Shown: positions 22,311-35,426, numbered from the stretch's first letter. The stretch is DNA of 64,000 nt from Episyrphus balteatus (GCF_945859705.1 NC_079135.1:1841001-1905000), one strand, 5' to 3'. Notes: generated by a model from the letters alone, not told the origin. Translations and numbers: made by a program.

Positions 22311-23406
22311 GTCCCACAGTCACCGCCCCAAATGAAAACCATGGATTCCTGAGGTCATTTTAAGTCGAAAAACTTAAGAGGTAATTTTCTCGTTTTCGTC
22401 CCGTTTTCGAGTTACCACGGTTTTTATGATTTTTGCTCTCTTGTCCTTTAACTGGCCTTATCTTTGCCAAACTACGTTTGATTTGAAAGATTTTTTTTAC
22501 AACCAATCAAGAATTTACTACAGTTTAAGTTTGTCTCAAAACTTTTTTTCTGCGGACAACCGTTTCTCCACAATTTTGCATCAAACACAATTTTTTCGTT
22601 TTTTAAGTCGTTTTTTACACTTTCATATCATTTAAGTCAAAAAAACACGTTAATGAGTATTACTTTTTTGTGCTTTTTATTAAAGCCCAGTTTATTTTCA
22701 TAAAAAAAACAAGTTTTATTTCATAAAAAAGGCTACTGAAAGTAATTTAAAAAAAAATAAACAAACTGAGTGAATTAAAAAAAAAATAATTTTGAAATAA
22801 AAAACTAATTTGAATGAATTAAAAACTTTTTCTGAGCTATTGTGGTTAAGAAAAGAACAAATAGATAAAGCTCAGAAAAAGTTTTTAATTCATTTAAATT
22901 AATTTTTTAATTAAAAATTATTTTTTTTTTAATTCACTCAGTTTGTTTATTTTTTTAAAATTATTTTGAGTAGCCTTTTTTATGAAATAAAACTTATTTT
23001 CTTTATGAAAATAAACTGGGCTTTTATAAAAAGCACAAAAAATTAATACTCATTAACGTGTTTTTTTGACTTAAATGATATGAAAGTGTAAAAAACAACT
23101 TAAGTAACGAAGAAAATTGTGTTTGATGCACAATTGTGGAGAAACGGTTGTCCGCAGAAGAAAAGGTTTGAGACAAACTAAAACTGTAATAAATTCTTGA
23201 TTGGTTGTAAAAAAAATCTTTCAAATCAAACGTAGTTTGGCAAAGATAAAGCCAGATAAGGGAAAAGAGAACAAAAATCATAAAAACCGTGGTAACTCGA
23301 AAACGGGTCGAAAACGAGAAAATTACCTCTTAAGTTTTTCGACTTAAAATGACCTCAGGAATCCATGGTTTTCATTTGGGGCGGTGACTGTGGGACACCC
23401 TGTATA
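22311..23406. mobile_element. Palindromic Tc1/mariner-like MITE, copy 1
   Basis: Ends are TATACAGGGTGTCCC and GGGACACCCTGTATA, and the two ~520-bp arms are near-perfect reverse complements. If the outer TA is the duplicated target, the element starts TACAGGG, as in Tc1/mariner-type MITEs. Orientation is fixed only by the ~31-nt loop ATTGTGGTTAAGAAAAGAAC... near 22843. The open frames in the arms mirror each other and are not genes. Confidence 0.85.
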
Positions 23407-24949
23407 GAGAAATCGAAAATTTTATTTAATCTTTTCAACATTGTTGTGTTCGCTCTTGTGTGCATATTCATTCAGTGTGTTCCTCTTCATACATTTTAAC
23501 TCAAAACAACTCCCGTATAAATAAAATATTTTATTTTAAATTAACTCAATTTCATTCCCCAGCATCAACATAATCAAAATATAAATCATCTAACCTCGAT
23601 TCGGCAATATTCTTTTACCGCAGATTTAAATATATAAAAGCTGTATATTCCAGCACAGGCTTTTGGCTTTTGCCACCAGATAAAAAGCCGAAAACGTTTA
23701 AAAGGATGTGGTCTATAGTCTGGAATGGTCTGGATATGGTCTGTTCTGGTTAGGACAATACAAGCCACATCTATATGTATTAGTATGGTGTAGCCAATGC
23801 AATTATTTTGTGTTTTGGCGGCTTGTTTTTAGAGCTTGTTATATATTTTTTTTTTCAAACCATTGCTGACGGTAATAAAACTATTTTTAATGGACTTCAC
23901 ATACAAAAATTCATATATAAAATGCAATTGGCCTTTTGAACAAAAAAAAAAAAAGAGAGAAAATATTTATTTAGCTTCTGCTGGTATTGAAACATTAAAA
24001 AAAATCGGAATTTCAAAAAGTTCCAGAAAGTAATTATTTAACAAAGAAACACAGCATCAATGTTTTTTAAATGCTTTTTCGTTCGCTTCCACGTAATTCA
24101 GAAACATTATTGTTTGTTAAAGATAAAATGTCTGTGTGTGTTCAAGACACATGATACTTGTGTATTTGATATCCCCCTTCTCAGAGCCAGAGTCGAAGTT
24201 CTTATCTAAATAACGTGTGTATGTGCCTTTGCAATAAAATTGTTGGCTTAAGGACTTTCTATAAATAGACACTTGCTTTCATAGAATTATAATTATATTG
24301 GAGGATGGTGCTAATGTGGAGGTTGTTAAACCTCAAAAACAATGTACACTTGTAAGAGTACTTATCATTCATCAGAATACGATAAGCAGGTACAAACGCT
24401 TAATGTTGTAGGTACCTGTGATGCCTATACCAACACCGACTCGACTAATCGATGTTACACAATTGATTGTTCCAAGTGGCGTAGTCTTTGAAGGCTTTGA
24501 AGGAGGGTTGTGTAGGTCTTTTAGTCGAAGAGGAGTCAAAATCACAAATTCTCTATCAAAGTACCTAACCAATAACGATTTTCTACAAATTACGGTTAAT
24601 AAAATTTTTTAGAACTTTTTTCCGATATATATTTACATAGCAATCAATAAAAGTGTGCTGAAGCAAAATAATGATTATTTGAACTAACTGATAGTTGACG
24701 ACGACGATTTTTTAAGATATTATTATTTTCAAGTTCATTGCTTCTTGAGTGGGTAGTAATTTTTTAGCGGTTACCGAATAATGATAAAATTTTATTGATA
24801 AGGATGTGTGTGATTTAGGTGAACACTATGCGAAGCACTTAAATATGCCATTGTGCATAGATAAATTGAATTACGTTGAAGAATGTTCTGTTTTTTTTTT
24901 TGTATTGTTTTAAAAATGTGCATACATTTAAATGGAAATATTAAATTTG
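23407..24949. other. Intergenic, no gene recognised
   Basis: AT-rich DNA with one patch of more balanced composition at 24410-24560 that is open on both strands (24418-24612 plus, 24372-24572 minus). It shows no recognisable domain and may be conserved non-coding DNA or chance. Confidence 0.3.
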
Positions 24950-26600
24950 AACGCGTTTTTTTGAAAAAAACATTGGTGGAAATTGTGAAGAAGTTCGGTA
25001 GAAATCGTAGTCTTTAATGTAAATCGAGAAATATCAAGTTTGAAGGCATTGTTCTTCAAAAATTGTGGAACTGTAAAATTTGAAGAAAATCAATAGAAAC
25101 CTTAATAATTTTAAGAATCCAAGAAATATGAAGATTGAAGGAATTTTGTAGAAATTCGTTACAAATTTCAAGAAATATCGATTTAGAATGTGTTGCTTGT
25201 GGGAAATTCATAAAAATTGTGTTGAAATTTGTTAGAAATCGTTAAAAATCCTTAAATGTCTAAAATTATCAAGTTTAAAGGCATTTTGGTGAAAAAATAA
25301 TTGTGTGGAAATTCGGTACAAATTTCAAAAATTGTTGAGTTTGAAGAGTTTGGTCTTCCGAAATCCGTAGAAATCGTGTAAAAATTTTTAAGTTTAAGTA
25401 ATTTTTTAAGTTTCTCAAGAAACATCAATATTGCAATCCAGTTGACATTTTGAAGAAATTCGGTACAAATCGTTAACTTTAATTAATTTAAAAAAAATAT
25501 GAGGTATTGTTCGGCAGAAATTTGGTAGGAATTGTATAGAAATTTGGTACTAATTTTAAAAAATCTCGATTTCGAAGGTTTTGCTCGTCAGAAGTTTGTA
25601 GAAATTTTTCAAAAAACATCAAAATTGAAAGTGTTGATCCGTAGAAATCCAGTTTAAATTTTTGAAAAAAAAATCGTTAGAGATAGTTACTTTAAATATT
25701 GATCTCAAGAAATGTCAAGTTGGAAGGCATTATTCGGTAAGAATTATGTAGAAATTTGGAACAAATTTTAAGAAATATTGAGTTCGAAAGTGTAACGTGT
25801 CAGAAATCTGGAAGAAATTGTGAAATAATTCGTCAAAAATCGTAAATTTTTTATTGAATCTCAAGAAATATGAAGATTGAAGGTTCTATTCCGCAGAAAT
25901 CCAGTGGAAATTTTGAAGAAATTCGGTAGAAATTGTTAACTTTAATTTTATTTATCTGAAGAAATATGTGGTATTGTTTGGCAGAAATTCAATACTAATT
26001 TAAAGAAATATCGAGTTCGAAGCTCGTTGAAATTGTGTAGAAATTTGGCAGACATTGTAAGCTTTGAGGTTTTTCAAGAAATATCAAGATCGAAGGTGTT
26101 ATTTCGCAGAAATCCGGTGGAAATTAAAAAAAAAAATCGGTACAAATATCAAGAGATATCAAGTTCGAAAGCATAACTCGGTAAGAATTATAAAGAAATT
26201 TGGCACATATTTCAAGAAATATCGAGTCTAAAAGCGTCCCGCTTCAAAAATCCGATAGAAATTGTGAAATATTTGGTCAGAAATCGTAAATTTTGAGCTG
26301 AATCTAAAAAATATGAAGTTTGAAGGCATTTTTCGGCAGAATTTCGGTAGTGATTGAGTGGAAATTTGGTAAAAATTTCAGGAAATATAAAACTTGAAGT
26401 GTTGTTCGGTAGAAATTTGGTAAGAATTGCGTGGAAATTCGGTGCAAATATAAATAAATATCGAGTTCTAAAGTGTTTCTCAAGGAAATTTCGTAGAAAA
26501 TATGTAGAAGCTGGAAAAATCATGAGCTTTTAAGTTTCTTAAGAAACATCAAGATCGAAGGTTTTTGTTCTGGTAGAAATTGTGTCGAAAAACGTTTTCA
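24950..26600. repeat. Degenerate ~75-bp tandem repeat array
   Basis: About 20 variable units share the order CAAGAAATATC(A/G)AG, then TTCGAAGG(C/T)(A/G)TT, then words such as GGTAGAAATTCGGTAC and AATTGTGTAGAAAT. Spacing between successive AGAAATAT words ranges from about 45 to 100 bp. Units are strongly diverged, so this is an old array. No coding frame runs through it. Confidence 0.75.
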
Positions 26601-27423
26601 TAATTTAATGAAAACTCTATTTAAAGGTAAGTTATGCCAGAAACCCTGAATAAAAGATTTTAACCCGCATTTTTTCTTAATAAATCGAATAAAACCGTAA
26701 TATAAATTTTTAAGCCCTTCGTTTATATTTTATTTTATTTTCCAAACGAAACTGGTATCAAATGACATTTTTTGATTGAACCTGAAAAATGTCAAATTGT
26801 CATTTGTGTAAATAATAAACATTTCATCGAAGATAAACAAATATAAATAAAATATAAAAAAATATATCATAAAAAATAATATCAATTTTTTTCCTTATTG
26901 ATTCAGTTATGTCAATGGATTTTTGCACCAGTTGCTCAAATAATAATATTTTAGCTTAGAATGTTTTGTATTTTTTTTCTTGTTCTTTTTGTATAAAATC
27001 GTTCGAAGTAAATACACACCGTTTGGGAAAAAAAAATCGACAAGTGCGTGTGAAGAGATTTATGATCAATAAATATTTTATGTAAACGAGGAGAGGTATG
27101 GGGATATAAGATAAAAGCGGTTTAAGTACTTGCTGCTTTAGGTGAAAAAAATACTGTTTGTTTCAATAAAAAAAAAATATAAGTCAAACATGACTCAATG
27201 AATCATAAAATTTAATTTAAGAAATGTGGATTCATGAAAAACCAACAAAATATTTGTGTTTCTTGCCATTTAATATTGTTAGATTTTTGTTCTATTGACA
27301 CGCCATTTTAATACAAAGTGTATTTTAAACAAATATCAAATTTTAAAGTTTTGAATTATTCTTATGTCAAATGGCTGGTTACTATATAAGCCACCCTGGA
27401 AATTACACCGTTTTGTTTCATCT

Positions 27424-28620
27424 ATTTTTGAAGATTTTTTGCTTCATAAAAAATTCTATGTTTTTGGAGACTTTTTGCTTCATTAATTTATGAAGACTTT
27501 TTGCTTCATACAAAATTCTTTGTTTTTTAAAACATTTTGCTTCATTCATTTATGAAGACTTTTTCCTTCATACAAAATTCTTTGTTTTTGAAGACTTTTA
27601 GTTTCATTCATTTATGAAGACTACTTGCTACATAAATATTCTTTGTTTTTGAAGACTTTTTGCTTCATAAAAAATTCTATGTTTTTGGAGACTTTTTGCT
27701 TCATTCCATTTATGATAACTTTTTGGTTCATAAAAAATTCATTGTTTTGAAGATTTTTTGCTTCATTCAATTATAAAGACTTTTTCCTTCATACAAAATT
27801 CTTTGTTTTTGAAGACTTTTAGTTTCATTAATTTATGAAGACTTTTTGCTTCATACAAAACTCTTTGGTTTTGGAGACTTTTTGCTTCATTCATTTATGA
27901 AGACTTTTTGCTTCATACAAAATTCTTTGTTTTTTAAAACATTTTGCTTCATTCATTTATGAAGACTTTTTCCTTCATACAAAATTCTTTGTTTTTGAAG
28001 ACTTTTAGTTTCATTCATTTATGAAGACTACTTGCTACATAAATATTCTTTGTTTTTGAAGACTTTTTGCTTCATAAAAATGTCATGTTTTTGAAGACTT
28101 TGCATCACACAATTTTTTTTTGGTTTTAAAGACTTTTGGCTTGATTTATTTATGAAGACTTTTTGCTTCATAAAAAATTCTTCATTTTTGAAGACTTTTG
28201 CTTCATCCATTTATGAAGACTTCTTGATACATAAAAATTCTTTGTTTTTGAAGACTTTTTGCTTCATAAAAATGTCATGTTTTTGAAGCCTTTTTTGCTT
28301 CACTCAATTTTTTTTTTGGTTTTAAGGAGTTTTGGCTTGATTTATTTATGAAGACTCTTTGCTTCATGAAAATTCTTTGTTTTTGAAGACTTTTGCTTCA
28401 TAAAAATGTCATGTTTTTGAAGCCTTTTTTTGCTTCATTCAATTTTTTTTTGGTTTTAAGGAGTTTTGGCTTGATTTATTTATGAAGACTCTTTGCTTCA
28501 TGAAAATTCTTTGTTTTTGAAGACTTTTGCTTCATCCATTTATGATTTATGAAGACTTTTTGCTACATAAAAATTCTTTGTTTGTGAAGACTTGTTTTTG
28601 AACACATTTTACTTCATAAG
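27424..28620 (+). repeat. GAAGACTTTTTGCTTCAT minisatellite array, forward
   Basis: The unit is about 62 bp and consists of two half-units that share GAAGACTTTTTGCTTCAT and differ in their spacer (AAAAAATTCTTTGTTTTT or TCATTTAT). The core can pair ATGAAG with CTTCAT. Many units carry small changes, and the block around 27880-28060 repeats the block around 27480-27660 as a higher-order duplication. The same repeat appears in reverse orientation at 30009-31766. Confidence 0.9.
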
Positions 28621-30008
28621 AACAATTTTTAAAATGCAATAGAAGCACTTTAATAACTTTGAACTTAAATTAAAATAAACACCTCTCACATTAATTGCAA
28701 ATTCAAAAGAAAATCATTGAAAGTGTGAACAATTTAATCCTGTAAAACAATGAAATGAAAAGAAAAGTGATTTAAAGACAAGATAAATTTAAGAAAAGGC
28801 TTAATTTAATGACTTATTTTCTCAAGTAAAAATGTCAGCCCGAAGAACATCAATCTTTGTTTTGTTTTATCGCAAATCCTTCTTCTAAAAATTTTATATT
28901 TTAAATATTTTTGGTTTTTAAATGATAGATGATATTCTCTTCCTTATCACGATATATAAATAATAGTTATAAAATGAAAAAAACACCCTCAAGTGTTTTT
29001 GTTGCTTTTGTAAGAAAAGCAAGGATTATACCTATAATTTAAAGATTTAATAACAAACCATTTTTGACTGCAGAGATAAAACAAAGAAAATCCGTTTAGA
29101 CTATAGAAAAACGACGATTTTGATTGATGATTGCAAATCCAGACAGGAAAAGAAATTTCATGGTTAAATTTCTCAAGACCCAACTATTCATTAGAAAAAG
29201 GTTGTAATAATACGTGAAATTGGATTCTTTCCTCAAGAACAAAAAAAAAAATTAAAAACATTTTCTAATTTATTACAAACAATTTTGTTTAATCAAGTTA
29301 CATGGAAACTATAATATTAACTTAATTTACATAGGAGGTGTTAACAAAGTTTCAAAATTAATATTTACCCAAAGCTAATTAAGTCCGGAAGCGGAACTTT
29401 AATGACGCTGTCGCCACTGTCACAGGCGTAAGAAAGAAAGGTTATTATAAAGGAGATAAAAAAAACTATCTTAATTGTTTGAATAAGGTAAACTAACACT
29501 GCCCTGGTTTATATCTATAAAACATGTGTAAACATAAAACGTTGTAATGATAATATTGTTGCTATACACCTTCACCGTGAAAAGTATTTTATATTTTTTT
29601 ATTGAGCAAAATCTAATTTTTGGGTCTCGTTAGTTCAGTGAAATTATTCATGCACGAAAAGAGTGTCTTTTTATAGAGCAGAACTTAATGATGTGGTTTA
29701 AGTACCAATCAGTATAATAGGAACATGATTAACCAATGAATAAATACTTCGTGTGACACAGAGCCATAAAATGAAAATCCAGGTGAAGCATGGTAAGGCA
29801 TACAATTTTAACTGGAAGTTCAAGTTAATGAACTGCAAAGACTGGGGAAATTTTAGGGGTGACACAGTAAGTATTGAATGGTGGTGAAATCATGCCAAGG
29901 TCATAAACGCCGTTCTTCAGGGATAGTTAAAAAACTGATGTTTAATCAATCGATTTTTAATCACTTAAATTACCTACTATAAAAAAAGGGTTCAAGATAA
30001 AAAAGATT
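28621..30008. other. Spacer between the inverted minisatellite arrays
   Basis: About 1.4 kb of mixed-complexity sequence free of the repeat, with a slightly GC-richer patch at 29385-29440. No gene was recognised; the minus-strand frame at 28989-29183 has no motif. Confidence 0.4.
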
Positions 30009-31766
30009 TCATGAAGCAGATAGTTTTCTTGAAACAAAATGACATCAGAAACGACTTCAAAACAACAAAACAATCATGAAGCAAAAGGTCTTCATGATTG
30101 GTTGAAGAAAAAAGACTTTAGAATCAAAGAATTTCTTTATGACGAAAAAAGTCTTCAAAAAGGAGGAATTTTGATGAAACAAAAAGTTTTCAAAAACAAG
30201 GAATTTTTATTAAACAAAAATGTCTTTAAAAACAAAGAATTTTGTATGAAGCAAAAAGTCTTCATAAATTAATGAAGAAAAAAGTCTACAAAAACAAAGA
30301 ATTTTTTATCATAAATGGATGAAGAAAAAAGTCTTCAAGAACAAAGATTTTTTATGAATCAAAAAATCTTCATAAATTGATGAAGAAAAAAGCCTACAAA
30401 AACAAAGAATCTTTTATAAAACAATAAGTCTCCATAAATGGATGAAGCAAAAAGTCTTCAAAAAGAAAGAATTTTTATGAATCAAAAAGTCTTCATAAAT
30501 GGATGAAGAAAAAGCCTACAAAAACAAAGAATTTTGTATGAAGCAAAAAGTCTCCATAAATGGATGAAGAAAAAAGTGTACAAAAACAAAGAATTTTTTA
30601 TGAAGCAAAAAGTCTCCATAAATGGATGAAGCAAAAAGTCTTCAAAAAGAAATAATTTTTATGAATCAAAAAGTCTTTATAAATGGATGAAGAAAAAGTC
30701 TTCAAGAACAAAGATTTTTTTATCAAACAAAAAATCTTCATAAATGGATGAAGAAAAAGTCTACAAAAAAAAAGAATTTTTTATGAATCAAAAAGTCTTC
30801 ATAAATGGATGAAGAAAAAGCCTACAAAAACAAAGAATTTTGTATGAAGCAAAAAGTCTTCATAAATTGATGAAGAAAAAAGTGTACAAAAACAAAGAAT
30901 TTTTTATGAAGCAAAAAGTCTCCATAAATGGATGAAGCAAAAAGTCTTCAAAAAGAAATAATTTTTATGAATCAAAAAGTCTTTATAAATGGATGAAGAA
31001 AAAAGTCTTCAAGAACATAGAATTTTGTATGAAGCAAAAAGTCTTCATAAGTGGATGAAGAAAAAAGTCTACAAAAACAGAGAATTTTTTATGCAGCAAA
31101 AAGTCTTCATAAATGGATGAAGAAAAAAGTCTTCAAAAACGAAGGTTTTTTATGAATCAAAAAGTCTTCATAAATGGATGAAGCAAAAAGTCTTCAAAAA
31201 CAAAGAATTTTTTATGCAGCAAAAAGTCTTCATAAATGGATGAAGCAAAAAGTCTTCAAAAACATAGAATTTTTTATGAAGCAAAAAGTCTTCAAAAACA
31301 TAGAATTTTTTATGCAGCAAAAAGTCTTCATAAATGGATGAAGCAAAAAGTCTTCAAAAACATAGAATTTTGTATGAAGCAAAAAGTCTTCATAAATGGA
31401 TAAAGCAAAAAGTCTTCAAAAACATAGAATTTTTTATGCAGCAAAAAGTCTTCATAAATGGATGAAGCAAAAAATCTTCAAAAACAAAGAATTTTGTATA
31501 AACCAAAAAGTCTTCATAAATGGATAAAGCAAAAAGTCTTCAAAAACATAGAATTTTTTATGCAGCAAAAAGTCTTCATAAATGGATGAAGAAAAAAGTC
31601 TTCTAAAACATAGAATTTTTTATGCAGCAAAAAGTCTTCATAAATGGATAAAGCAAAAAGTCTTCAAAAACATAGAATTTTTTATGCAGCAAAAAGTCTT
31701 CATAAATGGATAAAGCAAGAAGTCTTCAAAAACAAAAAAATTTTTGTGACGCAAAAAGTCTTCACA
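30009..31766 (-). repeat. GAAGACTTTTTGCTTCAT minisatellite array, reverse
   Basis: The reverse-complement form (ATGAAGCAAAAAGTCTTCAT) is repeated over about 1.75 kb with the same two spacer types. It is more uniform towards its right end (31080-31740), where the variant ATGCAGC recurs. The plus-strand open frame at 30039-30272 only translates the repeat (MKQKVF and KNKEF words) and is not a gene. Confidence 0.9.
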
Positions 31767-33300
31767 AAAAAGCATAAGATTTGTTTAAATTTAAATACAG
31801 ATAAGACCTTTAACTAGACATATCGAATCGACCAGCTAAACCTCATCTTTAGACAGAAACTTCATCACAACATTTTGTAGAAAAAAAAATTAAAACTAAC
31901 AGTTCAGGCTGGATCTTGTCCTTAACCAGCAAGTCTCCAGTTACACTCCTCAAATTAGTTATGCTTGACTTTAAAAATATAAATATGTAGAAAAAGGACA
32001 GAAATATTAAATCAACTTAAAATGTCGAAGTTTAACCTAATTTTAATTAAAACTAACATTTAAATGATTTCTTTTACAAACAAACTTTTTGATTTAGTTA
32101 CCACAAAAACTTTTCCTAATAATCTCTGGTCCCATCTGAAGTAAACTTTGTCCAACCGTCTTATCAAAATATTTTGGACTAAAGTAGATAAAACCTCTAA
32201 GTACAAATGGTCAACAGTCGTAACAAAACAATCGTAACTTTGAGTAATATCCTTAAAAAAAAAAAACAGCTCCCACATTTACGACTTTTTATTTGTTTCT
32301 ATTTTCGTCATTCCTTTTAAGTATTATGCCTTGTCTGCAAAATCGATTTCCCAAAAGACTTTTTATGCAATTCCAAGTAAGTATTCTGAAAGTAAAGAAA
32401 CAAAAAAGAAGAAAAAAAAATGCTTAAAAAATAAAACCCAATTTGTGTTATCCCTTAAAATAAAATAAAGAATCCTTTTTTAAAGGAAACTATGTAATGT
32501 TATTCATAATAAAAGGATATTTAATGATATTTGATGTTTAACTCTCGAACATGTTAACCCACTTATATATTTTTTTGGTTACATTTGTTTTTTTATTCAA
32601 AAACAAAACAAATAAAATTCATATTATATCCTTTCTCAGAGATGGATGCAATAATAATACAAATAAACGACTCAAAGTTAGGAAAAGCAAAAATATTGTG
32701 ATAGCGAAAGCATCTTTTCAACGCCATTAGTATTGGCCCACAAGGCAAAAAGGTGTTTGGCTTTTGTCTGATGTTTTTCAATGTTTTTATATTTAATTTT
32801 TATCAAATGAAACTGAAATGAATATTCAGTTGAATTCTTCATTTCGTGCCAGTCGGACTGAATATTTATTCAATGCTAATTTTTTGTACATCTTTCATGT
32901 ATATGACGAGTGTATAAAGTTTAATTATTGATTTTGTCTCTTTTTTAAAGTTGCACCGGATGCACAGCCATTTAAAAAATGCTATAAATTAGTGACAAAG
33001 CATTCCGCTGTCATTAAATATCAATAAAATTTGTTGTGAGTGTAAATTGTAAATTAATACATTAAACCACCTCTCGAAAATATTATTATTTATTAAAGCT
33101 ACCTTCACTACGTGTTGAATTTATCAACACGAACAAACGACACAGTGCGACAACGCGATCGAACAATAATAAGTAATTAATATTTGAATATTTAATTTGG
33201 CGCCATGTGCGCTGAGGATGTGCTTGTGTTTTTATTTGAAATGTTGCCGAGAGTATTTCAGCAGCAAATCACTCATTAGCATCAAAAATTCAACAGGAAA
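31767..33300. other. Intergenic, possible promoter-proximal DNA at its right end
   Basis: No gene was recognised. From about 32860 the sequence becomes less repetitive, with a perfect 8-bp-arm hairpin CGTGTTGA/TCAACACG at 33111-33131 and a GC-containing patch at 33135-33165. This lies just upstream of the candidate promoter at 33310. Confidence 0.3.
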
Positions 33301-33309
33301 TGTATATTG

Positions 33310-33346
33310 TATAAATGCCGAAGGCACTTGTAATGAGTTTAGTTTA
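33310..33346 (+). promoter_or_regulatory. Candidate TATA plus initiator promoter
   Basis: TATAAAT at 33310-33316 lies 31 bases before the A of TTAGTTT (33339-33345), close to the fly initiator TCA(G/T)TY. The spacing is the one expected for a TATA-driven start at 33341. The splice donor downstream supports this as a real transcript start. Confidence 0.4.
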
Positions 33347-33393
33347 AACAAATAAACAAATAAAACAGAAAAAAAAAAATAACACGGTTAGAG
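33341..33393 (+). other. Candidate non-coding first exon
   Basis: A 53-nt stretch without ATG ends in GAG followed by GTAAGTG at 33394, a near-ideal splice donor. Together with the TATA/initiator pair this suggests a leader exon of a gene whose coding exons lie downstream, possibly beyond the window. No matching coding exon was found within the window. Confidence 0.35.
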
Positions 33394-34317
33394 GTAAGTG
33401 CATTTTTGTTTGTTTATAAACATTTTCGACCTTAAAAATTTTTAACAAAAATATAAATATAGAAGATGCCATGCTGTCTGCAATTATTATTTGAATAGAG
33501 TCAAGCGATAAGTTGCATATGTTTTTTTTTTTTTGGTTTGAGAATTTTAGTCTTGAATTAGAGGGTTATTTCTTTGAAACTGAAAGCGTGTTGGAATAAT
33601 AAGCATTTGTGTGTTGATATTTTTGGAATAGAAAAGAAAGTTGCAGATTGCAGTTTACTTACAGGTTAACAGACTTAGTGGTAGTGTTTTTTAAGAATTC
33701 AGCCATTTTAGGATGGTTAATTCATATTCAAACTTCGTTTAGTAAAATTTAAATAAAAATGACAAAAAAAATTACGTATACGCCACAGCGACCATGTTTT
33801 TACATGCACTTATTCATACAAAAAAATCTTATGTTTTGCATATTTGAGACTTTTACTGATTTGATAGTTATGTTAACAAATTGCAAACAGCTATAAGTGG
33901 TCAGGAAATTCATATTCATCATAAATTATAACTACAAAAAAAAATAAATAAAATTTGTTCTTAAATCAAACTTCAACGGATAATAAATTACATTATCGAC
34001 AAATCTTTTGAATAAATTGTAACACTCGTTTTCCAATATTAGTGTCGTTGAGAAATGAAGTATTGTAAATAAGCTGATATTGGATTCTAGAAAAAACATA
34101 AACATAATCAGATTCAGTGGTTGCAAGTGTATACAAACTATCTTTGTAGATAGTTTACAAAAAAATTTAATCAAAATTGAAAAAGAAAATCAGACAAATA
34201 GAATAACTTTCCACGATGGTGGCTTAGGCCGCAGTTCAAGGAAAAAACAGGCACAGCCAAACTTATCGGGTGCATTTTCTTAAATGCTAATCTGAGCTTT
34301 GATTATTTTATGCCTCA
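33394..34317. other. Possible intron or intergenic DNA
   Basis: AT-rich sequence following the candidate donor. Open frames at 33932-34174 (minus) and 34080-34283 (plus) overlap each other and show no domain. Confidence 0.3.
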
Positions 34318-35426
34318 TATACAGGGTGTCCCACAGTCACCGCCCCAAATGAAAACCATGGATTCCTGAGGTCATTTTAAGTCGAAAAACTTAAGAGGTA
34401 ATTTTCTCGTTTTCGTCCCGTATTCGAATTACCACGGTTTTTATGATTTTTTCGCTTTTGTCCTTTAATTGGCCTTATCTTTGCCAAACTACGTTTGATT
34501 TGAAAGATTTTTTTTGCAACCAATCAAGAATTTATTGCAGTTTAAGTTTGTCTCAAAACTTTTTTTCTGCGGACAACCGTTTCTCCACAATTTTGCATAA
34601 AACACAACTTTCTTCGTTTTTTAAGTTGTTTTTTACACTTTCATATCATTTAAGTCAAAAAAACACGTTAATGAGTATTAATTTTTTTTGCTTTTTGTTA
34701 AACCCCAGTTTATTTTCATAAAAAAAATAGGTTTTATTTCATAAAAAAGGCTACTGAAAGTAATTAAAAAAAAAATAAACAAACTGAGTAAATTAAAAAA
34801 AAAATAATTTTTCGATACAAAATTAATTTAAATGAATTAAAACTTTTTCTAAGCTTTATCTATTTGTTCTTTTCTTAACCACAATTGCTCTGAAAACGTT
34901 TTTAATTCATTTAAATTATTTTTTTATTTAAAAATTATTTTTTTTTTTCATTCACTCAGTTTGTTTATTTTTTTTTAATTACTTTCAGTAGCCTTTTTTA
35001 TGAAATAAAACTTATTTTTTTTTATGAAAATAAACTGGGCTTTAATAAAAAGCACACAAAATTTATACTCAATAACGTGTTTTTTTGACTTAAATGATAT
35101 GAAAGTGTAAAAAACAACTTAAAAAACGAAGAAAATTGTGTTTGATACAAAATTGTGGAAAAACGGTTGTCCGCAAAAAAAAATGTTTTGAGACAAACTT
35201 AAACTGCAATAAGTTCTTGATTGGTTGCAAAAAAAATCTTTCAAATCAAACGTAGTTTGGCAAAGATAAGGGCAGTTAAAGGACAAGAGAGCAAAAATCA
35301 TAAAAACCGTGGTTACTCGAAAACGGGACGAAAACGAGAAAATTACCTCTTAAGTTTTTCGACTTAAAATTACCTCAGGAATTCATGGTTTTCATTTGGG
35401 GTGGTGACTGTGGGACACCCTGTATA
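34318..35426. mobile_element. Palindromic Tc1/mariner-like MITE, copy 2
   Basis: Same ends and arms as 22311-23406, and flanked by TA. The central loop (TTTATCTATTTGTTC... near 34856) is the exact reverse complement of the loop in copy 1, so the two copies lie in opposite orientation. Arms differ from copy 1 by scattered substitutions and small A/T-run changes. Confidence 0.85.

Noticed and set aside
22426..23281. Similar frames with LCQTTFDLKDF in both palindromic MITEs
   Set aside because: They occur in mirrored arms of non-coding elements at 22.4, 23.2, 34.5 and 35.2 kb, with stops at differing places.
24372..24612. Overlapping frames on both strands in a GC-richer patch
   Set aside because: Neither has a recognisable motif, and both-strand openness over 200 bp is expected by chance here.
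30039..30272. Open frame with MKQKVFKNKEF repeats that looks like a repeat protein
   Set aside because: It is the translation of the minisatellite; the array continues beyond the frame on both sides with stops and shifts.
27424..31766. Possible CRISPR-like array because of regularly spaced palindromic repeats
   Set aside because: Spacers are themselves repeated, unit length varies, and the context is a eukaryotic genome; this is a minisatellite.
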